DNA of 64,000 bases. Source: Methylocystis echinoides (GTDB taxonomy: Bacteria > Pseudomonadota > Alphaproteobacteria > Rhizobiales > Beijerinckiaceae). Below, piece after piece: positions 1-8,277 of this stretch. The position numbers and the translations under genes were made by a program. Where the stretch lies: NCBI RefSeq assembly GCF_040687965.1, contig NZ_CP156084.1, positions 2,294,501 to 2,358,500 on the forward strand, given 5' to 3'. Numbering within the stretch: position 1 is the stretch's first letter; every line of letters begins with the position of its first letter. Under the pieces are notes generated by a model, which worked only from the letters and a program-made list of their open reading frames with translations, searched no databases and was not told the DNA's origin.

Positions 1-429
1 AACATGAAGGTGCGGCTCGTCGACATGCCCTTCGAGCAGCCGCTCGGCAAACGCACGGCGCATGAGGTCTATTCGCGTCATGTGCGCTGGGCGCGGCTGC
101 GTCGCGTGACCTTCCCGGCCCATTATGCGCCGGAATTCATGAACGGCAGCTTCGTCGCCGTCGTGCTCGGCGCCTATGCCGCGCTGGAATTCGGCGGCGA
201 CCCAACGATCGCGGGCCTGACGGCGGCGGCAATCGTCGGCGCGCTGCATGGCGGCGAATTGTGGCTCGCGAAAGTCTGCGGCTTTCCGCTCGACTGGCGC
301 AAGCCCTTGGCGCTGCTGATGCGCGACCTGCTGCTGCCGGTGATGTTCGTCGACGCGCTGCTCTTCGACGACTTCGTCTGGCACGGCAACGCCATGACGG
401 TGCGCGAAGTCGAGGATACGGCGGGCTGA
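1..429 (+). CDS. hpnI: C-terminal part of a ceramide glucosyltransferase / HpnI-like glycosyltransferase
   Basis: The frame is open from the first base, so the 5' part lies outside the window. The visible end carries an R-H-V-R-W element, fitting the (Q/R)xxRW motif of GT2-family ceramide glucosyltransferases, followed by two or three hydrophobic membrane segments and the ending DDFVWHGNAMTVRE typical of the hopanoid-associated HpnI branch. HpnI transfers N-acetylglucosamine to a hopanoid lipid at the inner membrane. Whether this copy acts on hopanoids or ceramide cannot be decided from the fragment; there are no other hpn genes in view. Confidence 0.75.
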   Translation, partial: NMKVRLVDMPFEQPLGKRTAHEVYSRHVRWARLRRVTFPAHYAPEFMNGSFVAVVLGAYAALEFGGDPTIAGLTAAAIVGALHGGELWLAKVCGFPLDWRKPLALLMRDLLLPVMFVDALLFDDFVWHGNAMTVREVEDTAG

Positions 430-514
430 GGCCGGGCGGCGCCTCGTCGCTTCAGACGCGGCGCTTCGACAGCTACTCGGCGTAAGGCGTCAATGAGCGA
501 CGCGAAATGCAGAA

Positions 515-565
515 GCCCCTCATGCTGAGGAGCCTGCGCAGCAGGCGTCTCGAAGCACGAGGGGC
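515..565. repeat. Interspersed palindromic intergenic element
   Basis: The outer arms GCCCCTC and GAGGGGC are complementary, and an inner hairpin GCCTGC-gca-GCAGGC sits in the middle. The overall form (CCTCATGCTGAGGAG, then CGTCTCGAAGCACGAGG) is that of a palindromic element repeated many times between genes of Rhizobiales. It lies between the ends of two convergent genes, where such elements usually occur, and could act as an mRNA-end hairpin. Confidence 0.6.
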
Positions 566-602
566 GTGATCGCATTCTGCAACAGCGGGGTGCCCGCGAC
601 CT

Positions 603-1040
603 CTAATCATTTCTCAGCCGCGCGAGCGTGTCCGCATCCGCTCCTTCCGGAAAGTAAAGTGCGAGCGCGCGCGCGAACAGCGGATCGCCGGGCGCCGCGC
701 AGGAGAAGAGCGTCAGCGACGAGCGAAATTTCAAGGCGTCGGTGGCGCCCAGCCCCTCTCTCGCCGAAGCCGCGCCGCTGTTCAGAAACGCCTCGACACA
801 TTCGCGCAGGCGCGGGCCGAGAACCGGATGCGCGAGATAGGCGCGGGCTTCGTCGAGCCCGGAGAGGCCATAGAACCGGCTGGCCTCGCTGAAGCCCAGC
901 CCCTTCAGTTGCGGAAAGACATACCAGATCCAATGGCTGGTCTTGCGACCGGCGTGCAGTTCGGCGAGCGCTCGCGTGTAGCTGGCCGCCTGCGCCTCGA
1001 CGAAGCGTTGGAGGTTGAACGGGTCACAAGCGTCGCCCAT
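603..1040 (-). CDS. DUF1810 family protein
   Basis: A 145-residue soluble protein. It starts with DPFNLQRFVEAQ and contains SHWIWYVFPQLKGLG and LxHPVLGxRL, the conserved blocks of the DUF1810 family, at the usual length of the family. Biochemical function is unknown. It stands alone between two convergent or unrelated genes, with its 3' end facing the HpnI-like gene and the palindromic repeat between them. Confidence 0.85.
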   Translation of the reverse strand: MGDACDPFNLQRFVEAQAASYTRALAELHAGRKTSHWIWYVFPQLKGLGFSEASRFYGLSGLDEARAYLAHPVLGPRLRECVEAFLNSGAASAREGLGATDALKFRSSLTLFSCAAPGDPLFARALALYFPEGADADTLARLRND

Positions 1041-1113
1041 CTTCGGTCCCCAACAAACAAGAAGCGCGGCGATTTCCGGCGCCGCGCTTCTCGAAACTCA
1101 TGACCTCAGCCGC

Positions 1114-2493
1114 TCACTCCGCCGCGTGCTGCTCCGGCAGGCCGCGGGCGACGCGTTCCGCCTTGAGCAGCTCCGCGACCAAAAAGGCCACTTCGATCGC
1201 CTGCTCGGCGTTGAGGCGCGGATCGCAATAGGTGTGGTAGCGGTCGCGCAGATTGTCTTCCGAGATGGCGCGGGCGCCGCCCGTGCATTCGGTGACGTCC
1301 TTGCCGGTCATCTCGAGATGGATGCCGCCCGCATAGGTCCCCTCCGCCTGATGCACGCCGAAGAAGCCGCGAATCTCCGACATGATGCGGTCGAAGGGCC
1401 GGGTCTTGTAGCCCGCCGCGCTGATCGTGTTGCCATGCATCGGATCGCAGGACCAGACGACATTGCGGCCCTCGCGCGCCACGGCGCGCACGAGCGCGGG
1501 CAGCGAATCGCCGATCTTGTCGGCGGCGAAGCGGCAGATGAGCGTGAGCCGGCCCGGCTCGTTCTCGGGATCGAGCGCGTCGATCAAGCGCATGAGCCCG
1601 TCGGGCGTCAGGCTCGGGCCGCATTTCAGGCCGATCGGGTTGCGGATGCCGCGCATGAACTCGACATGCGCGCCGTTCTCCTGGCGGGTGCGGTCGCCGA
1701 TCCACAACATATGGCCGGAGGTCGCGTAATAGTCGCCCGTTGTCGAGTCGACGCGGGTGAGCGCCTGCTCGTAGCACAAGAGCAAGGCCTCGTGCGACGT
1801 ATAGAAATCCGTCTGGCGCAGCTCGGGATGGTGCTCGGGGTCGAGCCCGATGGCGCGCATGAAGGAAAGCGTCTGGGTGATCTGGTCGGCGAGCTTTTGA
1901 TAGCGCTCCGACTGCGGGCTGCTCTTGACGAAGCCGAGCATCCAGCGATGCGCGTTTTCGAGATTGGCGAAGCCGCCGGCCGCGAAGGCGCGGATCAGAT
2001 TGAGCGTCGCCGCCGACTGCCGATAGGCCAGGAGCTGGCGCTGCGGGTCGGGCTCGCGGGACTTCTCGGTGAAGTCGATGTCGTTGATGATGTCGCCGCG
2101 ATAGCTCGGCAACTCCTGGTCGCCCTTCTTCTCGACCGGCGAGGAGCGCGGTTTGGCGAACTGGCCGGCGATGCGGCCGACCTTGACCACGGGCGAACCC
2201 GCCGCATAGGTCAGCACCACCGCCATTTGCAGGAATACCCGGAAAAAATCGCGGATGTTGTCGGCCGAGTGCTCGCTGAAGCTCTCCGCGCAGTCGCCTC
2301 CCTGGAGCAGGAAAGCCTTGCCGGCGGCCACGTCGGCAAGCTGGCGTTTCAGGTTGCGCGCCTCGCCGGCGAAAACCAGCGGCGGAAAGCCGGCGAGCTG
2401 GGCCTCCACATCGGCGAGCGCCTTCTGGTCGCGATAGACCGGCGTCTGCTCGATCGGCAAGGTTCTCCAACTGCCTGGCGTCCAGCGTTCCAC
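1114..2493 (-). CDS. aroG: Class II 3-deoxy-7-phosphoheptulonate (DAHP) synthase
   Basis: Condenses phosphoenolpyruvate and erythrose 4-phosphate, the first step of the shikimate pathway in the cytoplasm. The 459-residue protein has the plant-type (class II) signatures: [12 protein letters not shown] near residue 60, [23 protein letters not shown] in the middle, and KCGPS and CDPMHGNT towards the C-terminus for substrate and metal binding. Length and order of motifs are those of a complete enzyme. The start follows a short untranslated stretch; the gene appears monocistronic. Confidence 0.93.
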   Translation of the reverse strand: MERWTPGSWRTLPIEQTPVYRDQKALADVEAQLAGFPPLVFAGEARNLKRQLADVAAGKAFLLQGGDCAESFSEHSADNIRDFFRVFLQMAVVLTYAAGSPVVKVGRIAGQFAKPRSSPVEKKGDQELPSYRGDIINDIDFTEKSREPDPQRQLLAYRQSAATLNLIRAFAAGGFANLENAHRWMLGFVKSSPQSERYQKLADQITQTLSFMRAIGLDPEHHPELRQTDFYTSHEALLLCYEQALTRVDSTTGDYYATSGHMLWIGDRTRQENGAHVEFMRGIRNPIGLKCGPSLTPDGLMRLIDALDPENEPGRLTLICRFAADKIGDSLPALVRAVAREGRNVVWSCDPMHGNTISAAGYKTRPFDRIMSEIRGFFGVHQAEGTYAGGIHLEMTGKDVTECTGGARAISEDNLRDRYHTYCDPRLNAEQAIEVAFLVAELLKAERVARGLPEQHAAE

Positions 2494-2668
2494 TTCTCAA
2501 ACTCCGCGAAAATGCAGCCCGGATGGACGGGCCCCGACGCCGCAGCTCGGCGCGAGAGGCGCTTATAGAGGAAAATTGCTGCGGGCGCGACCCCTTCGCC
2601 TGGCTGCTCCAGGCCGCGTCGGGGACGCCCGCGACGAGCCCGGGCGCGACGGGCGCAGCCCAGAGGCG

Positions 2669-4045
2669 CTAGCCCTCGCGCCTGAGCCTGCGCGCCGGCG
2701 TGCGCATCGTCACCAGCTCCTCAGCCGCCGTCGGATGCACGGCCATGGTGGCGTCGAAATCGTGTTTTGTCGCCCCCATGCGCATCGGGATGGCGATGAG
2801 CTGCGCCATCTCGCCGGCTTCGGGTCCGAAAATATGGGCGCCGAGCACGCGCTGGCTGTCGCCGTCGACCAGAAGCTTCATATAAATTCGCTCGGCGCGG
2901 CCAGACAAAGTCGCGCGCATCGGCCGGAAGGAAGTTTCGTAGACGTCGACCGACGCAAACTTCTGTTGCGCGGCTTCTTCGGTGAGCCCCACCGTGCCGA
3001 CTTCCGGCGTGGTGAAGACGGCGCTCGCCACGCAATCGTAGTCTACCGTCGTGGGCGCGCCGCCAAAGACCGTGTCGGCGAAAGCGTGGCCTTCCCGTAT
3101 CGCGACCGGGGTCAGATTGATCCGGTCGGTTACGTCGCCGACCGCGTAGATCGACGGCACATTGGTCCGGGACTGGGAGTCGACGACGATCGCGCCATTC
3201 TCGCGGGTGGCGACGCCGGCGCGCTCCAAGCCGAGATTCTGGGTGAGCGGGCGACGGCCGGTCGCCACCAGCACGGCGTCCACCTCGCGGGTTTCGCCGT
3301 CGCTCATGGCGACTTTATAGCCGTGAGCGCTCTTGTCGACGCGGGTCGGCAGGGCGCCGGCGCGGTGAACGACGCCCGCGGCCGTCAGGGCCTCGGAGAC
3401 GCGTTGGCGCAGGTCCGCGTCGAAGCCGCGCAGCGGCAGATCGGCGCGATAGGCGAGCGCGACTTCTGCGCCCAGGCGCGTGAAAATGCTGGCGAATTCG
3501 ACGGCGATATAGCCGGCGCCGACGACGAGGAGCCGCCGCGGGAAGGACGGCAGGTCGAAGATCTCATTGGACGAGACGCCCCATTCCAGGCCCGGAATAT
3601 GCGGCGCCAGCACCGGCGCGCCGCCGGTCGCGACGAGAATGTAACGGGCGCGCGCCGTGCGGCCGTCCGAGAAATGCACGGCGTTGGGGCCGGCGATCGT
3701 GGCGCGGGCGCGGATCAGTTCGACATTGGCGGTGCCGAGCGTCTGCTCATAGAGCCCGGAGAGGCGGGTGATCTCCTTCTCCTTGGCGGAAACCAGCGCC
3801 GACCAGTCGAAGGCGGTCTCGCCGACGCGCCAGCCGAAGCCTTTCGCGTCTTCGAAATCGTCCTTGAAGCGGCTCGCCAGCACATAGAGCTTTTTCGGCA
3901 CGCAGCCGCGGATCACGCAGGTGCCGCCGACGCGAAACTCCTCGGCGACGGCGACCTTGGCCCCATGGCTCGCCGCGACGCGGGCGGCCCGGACGCCGCC
4001 GGAGCCTGCGCCGATGACGATGAGGTCGTAGTCGTAATCGCTCAT
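2669..4045 (-). CDS. gor: Glutathione-disulfide reductase
   Basis: NADPH-dependent flavoenzyme that reduces oxidised glutathione. An FAD-binding GAGSGG motif lies at about residues 12-17, the redox-active disulfide is in [13 protein letters not shown] near residue 40, a second dinucleotide fold ([10 protein letters not shown]) near 175, and the C-terminal HPTAAEE holds the catalytic His-Glu pair. The 458-residue length is normal. Its ATG overlaps the stop of the upstream rpiA by four bases (ATGA), so the two are translationally coupled and supply and use NADPH-linked metabolism together. Confidence 0.95.
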   Translation of the reverse strand: MSDYDYDLIVIGAGSGGVRAARVAASHGAKVAVAEEFRVGGTCVIRGCVPKKLYVLASRFKDDFEDAKGFGWRVGETAFDWSALVSAKEKEITRLSGLYEQTLGTANVELIRARATIAGPNAVHFSDGRTARARYILVATGGAPVLAPHIPGLEWGVSSNEIFDLPSFPRRLLVVGAGYIAVEFASIFTRLGAEVALAYRADLPLRGFDADLRQRVSEALTAAGVVHRAGALPTRVDKSAHGYKVAMSDGETREVDAVLVATGRRPLTQNLGLERAGVATRENGAIVVDSQSRTNVPSIYAVGDVTDRINLTPVAIREGHAFADTVFGGAPTTVDYDCVASAVFTTPEVGTVGLTEEAAQQKFASVDVYETSFRPMRATLSGRAERIYMKLLVDGDSQRVLGAHIFGPEAGEMAQLIAIPMRMGATKHDFDATMAVHPTAAEELVTMRTPARRLRREG

Positions 4046-4740
4046 GCCGCGCCGCCCGCTACGTCGCCGAGAATGCGCACGCCCGTCGCGCCGGCGATGA
4101 AGATCGCAGTGGCGAGGCCGATGAAGAGACCGTGATCGACAACGCCCGGTATCGTCGAGAGGCGCTCGGCAAGCGCCTCCGGAGCGTCGATGGCGCCGAA
4201 GGCGCAGTCAAAGATATAATGTCCGCCGTCTGTGAGATAGGGCGCGTCCGGCGCGCTCATTCTTTGAGAGATGGCGCCGATGAGCCCGAGCCCGCGCGCT
4301 GCGCGCTCGATATGTAGCCGCGTCGAGCGCGCGCCGAATCGGTCGACTTCAACGGGCAGGGGAAAGGCCCCGAGCGTGCCGACTTCCTTGGTCGCGTCGG
4401 CGATCACGAACATGCGCTTGGACGCCGCAGCGACGATTTTCTCGCGCAACAGCGCGCCGCCGCCGCCCTTGATGAGCCGCAAAGAGGCGTCGAACTCGTC
4501 GGCCCCGTCGACGGTCAGGTCCAGCTCCGGCGTCTCGTCGAGGGTCGACAGCGGGATGCCGAGCCCTTCGGCCTGAAGCCGCGTGCGCTCCGACGTCGGC
4601 ACGCCGACGACGTCCAGCCCGTCCCGCACCCGCGCCCCGAGAAGATCGACGAAATGCGCTGCGGTCGAGCCGGTCCCGAGGCCGAGACGCATGCCAGGGG
4701 CGACAGACTCGAGCGCGGCCTGTGCGGCGGCCCGCTTCAT
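4042..4740 (-). CDS. rpiA: Ribose-5-phosphate isomerase A
   Basis: Interconverts ribose 5-phosphate and ribulose 5-phosphate. The signatures [22 protein letters not shown] and [11 protein letters not shown] are all present in order, the last two forming the active site. I placed the start at the ATG of [11 protein letters not shown] (4740); a TTG at 4767 would add LTATLSADA, which resembles the start of many RpiA proteins, so either may be used. The frame stays open further upstream but that part reads as arginine-rich noise. The 3' end overlaps gor by four bases. Confidence 0.92.
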   Translation of the reverse strand: MKRAAAQAALESVAPGMRLGLGTGSTAAHFVDLLGARVRDGLDVVGVPTSERTRLQAEGLGIPLSTLDETPELDLTVDGADEFDASLRLIKGGGGALLREKIVAAASKRMFVIADATKEVGTLGAFPLPVEVDRFGARSTRLHIERAARGLGLIGAISQRMSAPDAPYLTDGGHYIFDCAFGAIDAPEALAERLSTIPGVVDHGLFIGLATAIFIAGATGVRILGDVAGGAA

Positions 4741-4781
4741 GGCGTCGGCGGATAGAGTTGCGGTCAAGGCGGAGCGAATTC

Positions 4782-5177
4782 CTATTTGGCCTGGGGGGTG
4801 CAGACGACGGAGCTTTCGTTGAGAACGAAGCAGATCGACATCATGCCCGAGCGCAGATCGACGCGGAAGACGCCGCCCTCTCCCGTGTGGCGCGAGGCGA
4901 CGAGCGCGTATTCGCTGAAGGTCCCGGCCTTGGCGCCTTCGCCCGGCGGATAGCACAGAGTGACGCCGATGGACGAGCCCTCCTTCAGCCCATATTGGCA
5001 GGCGCCGACCTCGCCCGTCGCTTTATCCAGGCGGAAGACGCGGTTGAGGTCGGTCTGCGGCGCGGCCAGAAATTCGTAATTGCCCGCCGCCGAGGCCGTG
5101 GCGGCGACGCCCGCCCCCAGCAGGGGCGTCGCCAGCGCAAGGCGTCGCCAGCCATGGCAATACTGCGAAAGACACAT
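4782..5177 (-). CDS. Small exported protein of unknown function
   Basis: I chose the ATG at 5177 because it follows GAGGAGGGACC, a strong ribosome-binding site. The 131-residue product begins with a twin-basic hydrophobic signal peptide ending near TASA-A, so the mature protein is probably periplasmic. The mature part has three cysteines (ACQYG, TLCYPP, SICFV) plus a fourth near the end (VVCTP), consistent with two disulfides. No family recognised; it resembles small exported proteins described only as hypothetical in Rhizobiales. Confidence 0.7.
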   Translation of the reverse strand: MCLSQYCHGWRRLALATPLLGAGVAATASAAGNYEFLAAPQTDLNRVFRLDKATGEVGACQYGLKEGSSIGVTLCYPPGEGAKAGTFSEYALVASRHTGEGGVFRVDLRSGMMSICFVLNESSVVCTPQAK

Positions 5178-5295
5178 TGGTCCCTCCTCGTCCGCGAATC
5201 GGTTGCGTCGTTTATACGCGGCGCCTGCGCGCCGCGCCAAACATACAGCCGCGCATGCTTGATCTCGAAGGCCCGGGCCTTTACGCCGATGTCAC

Positions 5296-5991
5296 ATGAT
5301 TCAGCGCCCGCCCATCCTTGTTTTCGATCTCGACGGCACTTTGGCGGACACCGCCCAAGACCTCATCGCGACCCTCAACGTCCTGCTGGCCCGCGAGGGC
5401 CTGCCGACGGTTGCGCCTTCGGCGGCCCGCAGCCTCGTCGGCGCCGGCGCGCGGGCCTTGATCGAGCGCGGCTTCGCCCTGACCGGCGCCCCGCTTCCGC
5501 CAGAGCGGATCGACCCGCTGGTCGAGGAGTTTCTGGTCCATTATGAAGCGCATATCGCGGACGAAAGCGCGCTTTTTCCCGGCGCGCGCCCCGCGCTCGA
5601 GCGATTTTCGCAGGCCGGCTTCCGCCTGGCCGTCTGCACCAACAAACCGGAGCGTCTGGCGCGGCTGCTGCTCGAAAAGCTCGACGCCGCCGACTGTTTC
5701 GCGGCGATCTGCGGGCGGGGAACCTTCCCCATGCACAAGCCGGACCCGCGCACCCTGACGCTGACGATCGAGGCGGCGCAGGGCGACCCTCGCCGCGTGG
5801 TGATGGTGGGGGATTCGAAAACCGACATCGACACCGCCAGGGCCGCCGGCGCCCCGGTCGTGGCGGTGGATTTCGGCTATACGGACACGCCGGTGGCGGC
5901 GTTTGCGCCCGACCGGGTCATCTCGCATTTCGACGATCTGTGGACGGCCGCGACGGCCCTGCTCGACCCCTCTTGTTTCCGGCGCACTTGA
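5296..5991 (+). CDS. gph: Phosphoglycolate phosphatase (HAD superfamily)
   Basis: Dephosphorylates 2-phosphoglycolate. HAD motif I is FDLDGTLADT at about residue 10 (nucleophile and acid Asp), motif II is VCTNKP near 115, motif III the lysine in HKPDPRTL near 150, and motif IV VGDSKTD near 177. The alpha-helical cap lies between motifs I and II, as in the Gph group. Length (231 residues) is normal. It is the last chromosomal gene before the tRNA that the prophage uses. Confidence 0.88.
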   Translation: MIQRPPILVFDLDGTLADTAQDLIATLNVLLAREGLPTVAPSAARSLVGAGARALIERGFALTGAPLPPERIDPLVEEFLVHYEAHIADESALFPGARPALERFSQAGFRLAVCTNKPERLARLLLEKLDAADCFAAICGRGTFPMHKPDPRTLTLTIEAAQGDPRRVVMVGDSKTDIDTARAAGAPVVAVDFGYTDTPVAAFAPDRVISHFDDLWTAATALLDPSCFRRT

Positions 5992-6041
5992 CGGGAGGGC
6001 GGCGCGTCTCTTACAGGGAAGCGTTCCGCGTCGATCGCGAC

Positions 6042-6116
6042 GGGCGGCTAGCTCAGCGGGAGAGCACTCCCTTCACACGGGAGGGGTCACAGGTTCAATC
6101 CCTGTGCCGCCCACCA
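6042..6116 (+). tRNA. tRNA-Val (anticodon CAC), intact; prophage target
   Basis: Acceptor arms GGGCGGC (6042-6048) and GCCGCCC (6106-6112) pair perfectly. The anticodon stem CTCCC/GGGAG encloses loop TTCACAC with anticodon CAC at 6074-6076. The T arm contains GGTTCAATCCC, and an encoded CCA ends the gene at 6116. The prophage restored the 3' half on integration, so the gene remains complete. Confidence 0.97.
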
Positions 6117-6118
6117 TT
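6067..6118 (+). other. attL core (52-bp repeat inside tRNA-Val)
   Basis: Identical to 52612-52663. It runs from the anticodon stem through the 3' end of the tRNA and two bases beyond. The anticodon stem-loop, a natural dyad, is the likely strand-exchange site for the tyrosine integrase. Confidence 0.95.
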
Positions 6119-6535
6119 CGAGCCTCTGAAAAACAAGCGTGTTTGAAAATTTGATTTTCGCGTTCCGCGCAGGTCGGCGCAGAACGGCGCAGGAACATGC
6201 GCGTTCGACTCGTGGAAAATCAGTGGAAAGCGTTCCTGCTCCGTCCTTTCTCTTTATCCACCTAATCATCGCGCGCCGCCGGTAGGCTGAAGGCGATTAG
6301 ATCGGGCCTGGTTGCAAGCGCGCCGAGGTAGTGTCTCAGTTTGCAATCTGAGGCTGTAGGCAATCCATCGTCCGGCCAGATATCCCGTGCTATGCTTGAC
6401 CTTACTCCCCGTTCACAGCCCGGGGCGGGGAAGAGCGCGGAGGACGCAAGTGCCAGGACAGGGGCACGGAAAAATCTATTGCCCGATAGGAGCAATCCCC
6501 ACTGATTTTTGAAATTCTGAAAATCCTTGCTCGGA
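6117..6535. other. Prophage left end: integrase arm-type sites, no gene
   Basis: No convincing reading frame. At 6212-6230 lies GTGGAAAATCAGTGGAAAG, closely matching sequences at 52558-52579 and 52755-52775; this is a likely arm-type integrase site. The first 130 bases also align, imperfectly, with the chromosome just beyond attR. Confidence 0.6.
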
Positions 6536-7030
6536 TCACCCCTTGTCACTTGTCTGCTGGGAGAATCCCATGGCTAACCGAGAAATTACTAGGGTTAGAT
6601 GCAGGAAGATGTAAAAATATAGATCGCGGTCGTCGAATTGCTGGACGTCCATAAAAACTTCAAGAAGCCTTACAGCCGATATTACAACAAGTGTGGTCAG
6701 AAGCTTCAATTTTAGATTCGTAAAATCAACGTCCGTCATCCAGGTTGGTTTTCCGCCTAAACCTTCGCGGCTAAGAGCGGAAACGAAATTGCCGTAAACC
6801 GAAATCGCAACTAAGATGACCAGCGCAGCAATGAGAGTTAGGTCAATCTGCTCTAGCACCGTGCCTTTCATGTATTCATTTTTGCCAGAGTATATTTCTT
6901 GAATGAGACTCAGCGTATTTTTCGCCCCTTTCAGCATGAGGCCAACCACGCCGATGCTAAGCATCAAAATAAACGGAAGCAGCAGCCAGCGAATAGAGAA
7001 TATATAACTCTCGAATAGTCGTCTAAACAT
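6536..7030 (-). CDS. UPF0114 (YqhA) family inner-membrane protein
   Basis: A 164-residue protein with about four hydrophobic segments. It matches the YqhA pattern well: an N-terminal ESYIFSIRWLLLPF, a central IDLTLIAALVILVAISVYGNFVS, then DVDFTNLKLKLLTTLVVISAVRLLEVFMD. Function of the family is unknown. It is the outermost gene at the left prophage end and is not a structural phage gene, so it is cargo. Base composition is lower in GC than the tail genes, suggesting separate acquisition. Confidence 0.85.
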   Translation of the reverse strand: MFRRLFESYIFSIRWLLLPFILMLSIGVVGLMLKGAKNTLSLIQEIYSGKNEYMKGTVLEQIDLTLIAALVILVAISVYGNFVSALSREGLGGKPTWMTDVDFTNLKLKLLTTLVVISAVRLLEVFMDVQQFDDRDLYFYIFLHLTLVISRLAMGFSQQTSDKG

Positions 7031-7396
7031 AGCATGCCTCTACCGGTCTGTTAGAAGATATCTAAGCATCTTATCAGGTGGGGCGCTCCGCAAAAGCGAT
7101 TCCTTGCGCACACAAAGGATCGCATTGGTGCGAATGCGTAAGTAACGAGCAGCATCAAGGCGGTCTTGCCTGCCATGGGCTTAGGCTCCGCGCAAACAGA
7201 CACAAAGAACTGGAATGACGAGGATTGGCGGATTGCCGAACAGGGGTCGCGACCCGTCTGCGGGGCTCCGGAACAGCAGCGCCGCCAACGCGCACTTGGA
7301 CATTGGTGTTTGGGCTGCTGCTTTAGCGTATGTGTCAAACTGATACACAAAATTAGCGCATCAGCTTCCGTCCGGGTAGGGCACGGAGACTTTGAC
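7031..7396. other. Intergenic stretch, no supported gene
   Basis: Open frames on both strands here lack ribosome-binding sites and recognisable sequence. It probably carries promoters for the flanking divergent genes. Confidence 0.4.
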
Positions 7397-7890
7397 ATGA
7401 CAATAAAACGAGAGGCGGCATATCATGAGGCAGCTCACGCCCTCATGGCGCATCTTCTCAGTTTCACGCCTTACGTGGCCCGATAAACTTGAAGAATTAC
7501 GGCGCGGGCGAGCTTTACATTTCTCTCAGCCGCGCGAAGCTGACCGCTAAAGGCAAGCCGCCAACGGCAACGTCGGCCAGTGACCCCGAAGTTGCGCTCG
7601 ATTTGGGTATGGTTCTTGTCGCAGGTCTCGCGGCAGAGCGGATCGCAGCGGAAAGAGATGCGAGCCTCACGCCTAACCCGCAATGTGCGGAACCTGATTA
7701 TGAGCTACTCCGGCAAGAACTCGCGACGGCCGGGGTGCTCGATGAGATAAGCGGATTGGAGGGCTTGGTCCCGAAGGTCTTGCAGGCTAACTGGGATCAA
7801 ATTGAGAGGCTCGCCGAATATCTGTTTGAGATGGGCGGAGCAGACCCGGAGACGATAATCGGGGTCCTCAAGGGAACTTTACAGAAATAG
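7397..7890 (+). pseudogene. M41 (FtsH)-like zinc peptidase domain, frameshifted
   Basis: The first frame starts at ATG 7397 and gives MTIKREAAYHEAAHALMAHL with the zinc motif HEAAH, then ends at 7486. The second frame, open through LRGPINLKNYG from about 7471, continues with VAGLAAERIAAERD and PDYELLRQ to 7890. The two parts join naturally near 7470 if one base is shifted, and together give a single M41-peptidase-like protein of about 164 residues without an AAA domain. The frameshift, unless a sequencing error, inactivates it. Similar small M41-like proteins occur on mobile elements of alphaproteobacteria. Confidence 0.65.
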
Positions 7891-8277
7891 GAACGGAGGG
7901 GTTCCGGGCTTGTGTAGCGCTCGTTGCGGTGCGCTAGCCGACGTGGAAGACAAGGATGGCTTCCGGTCGAGTCTGCAAGGTCTGATTTATAACGATTACA
8001 AGCGGCGACTGGGATTCCCCCTGCGCGACGAAACCCCGCAAAAAGGGCCTGCCCCACGATTTCAATGAAAACTGGAGCGAGTAACGCACTTATCACAGAG
8101 AGTTCGCGAACTGCGCCGACGAGCCTGGCGCAAAGGACGCTTTCGACGCCGCGCAGACGCTCGCCCAATATTAAGGGCCAGGCATCCTAAACGCGCGAAT
8201 GCGCGGACATCACGCGGCACGCCACGCACGATTCGCAGCTACACCGCCAGCGCGGTAGGCCTTCAAAGTGAGTTCTA
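7891..8277. other. Intergenic stretch, no supported gene
   Basis: Separates two genes whose 3' ends face each other. I see no terminator with a clear U-tract and no recognisable coding sequence. Confidence 0.4.

Noticed and set aside
1015-2568. Long rightward frame of 517 codons
   Set aside because: Antisense mirror of the DAHP synthase gene produced by high GC; no family match.
2576-4135. Long rightward frame of 519 codons
   Set aside because: Antisense mirror of glutathione reductase.
6262-6549. Leftward 95-codon frame at the prophage left end
   Set aside because: Overlaps the end of the UPF0114 gene and the arm-site region; no recognisable sequence.
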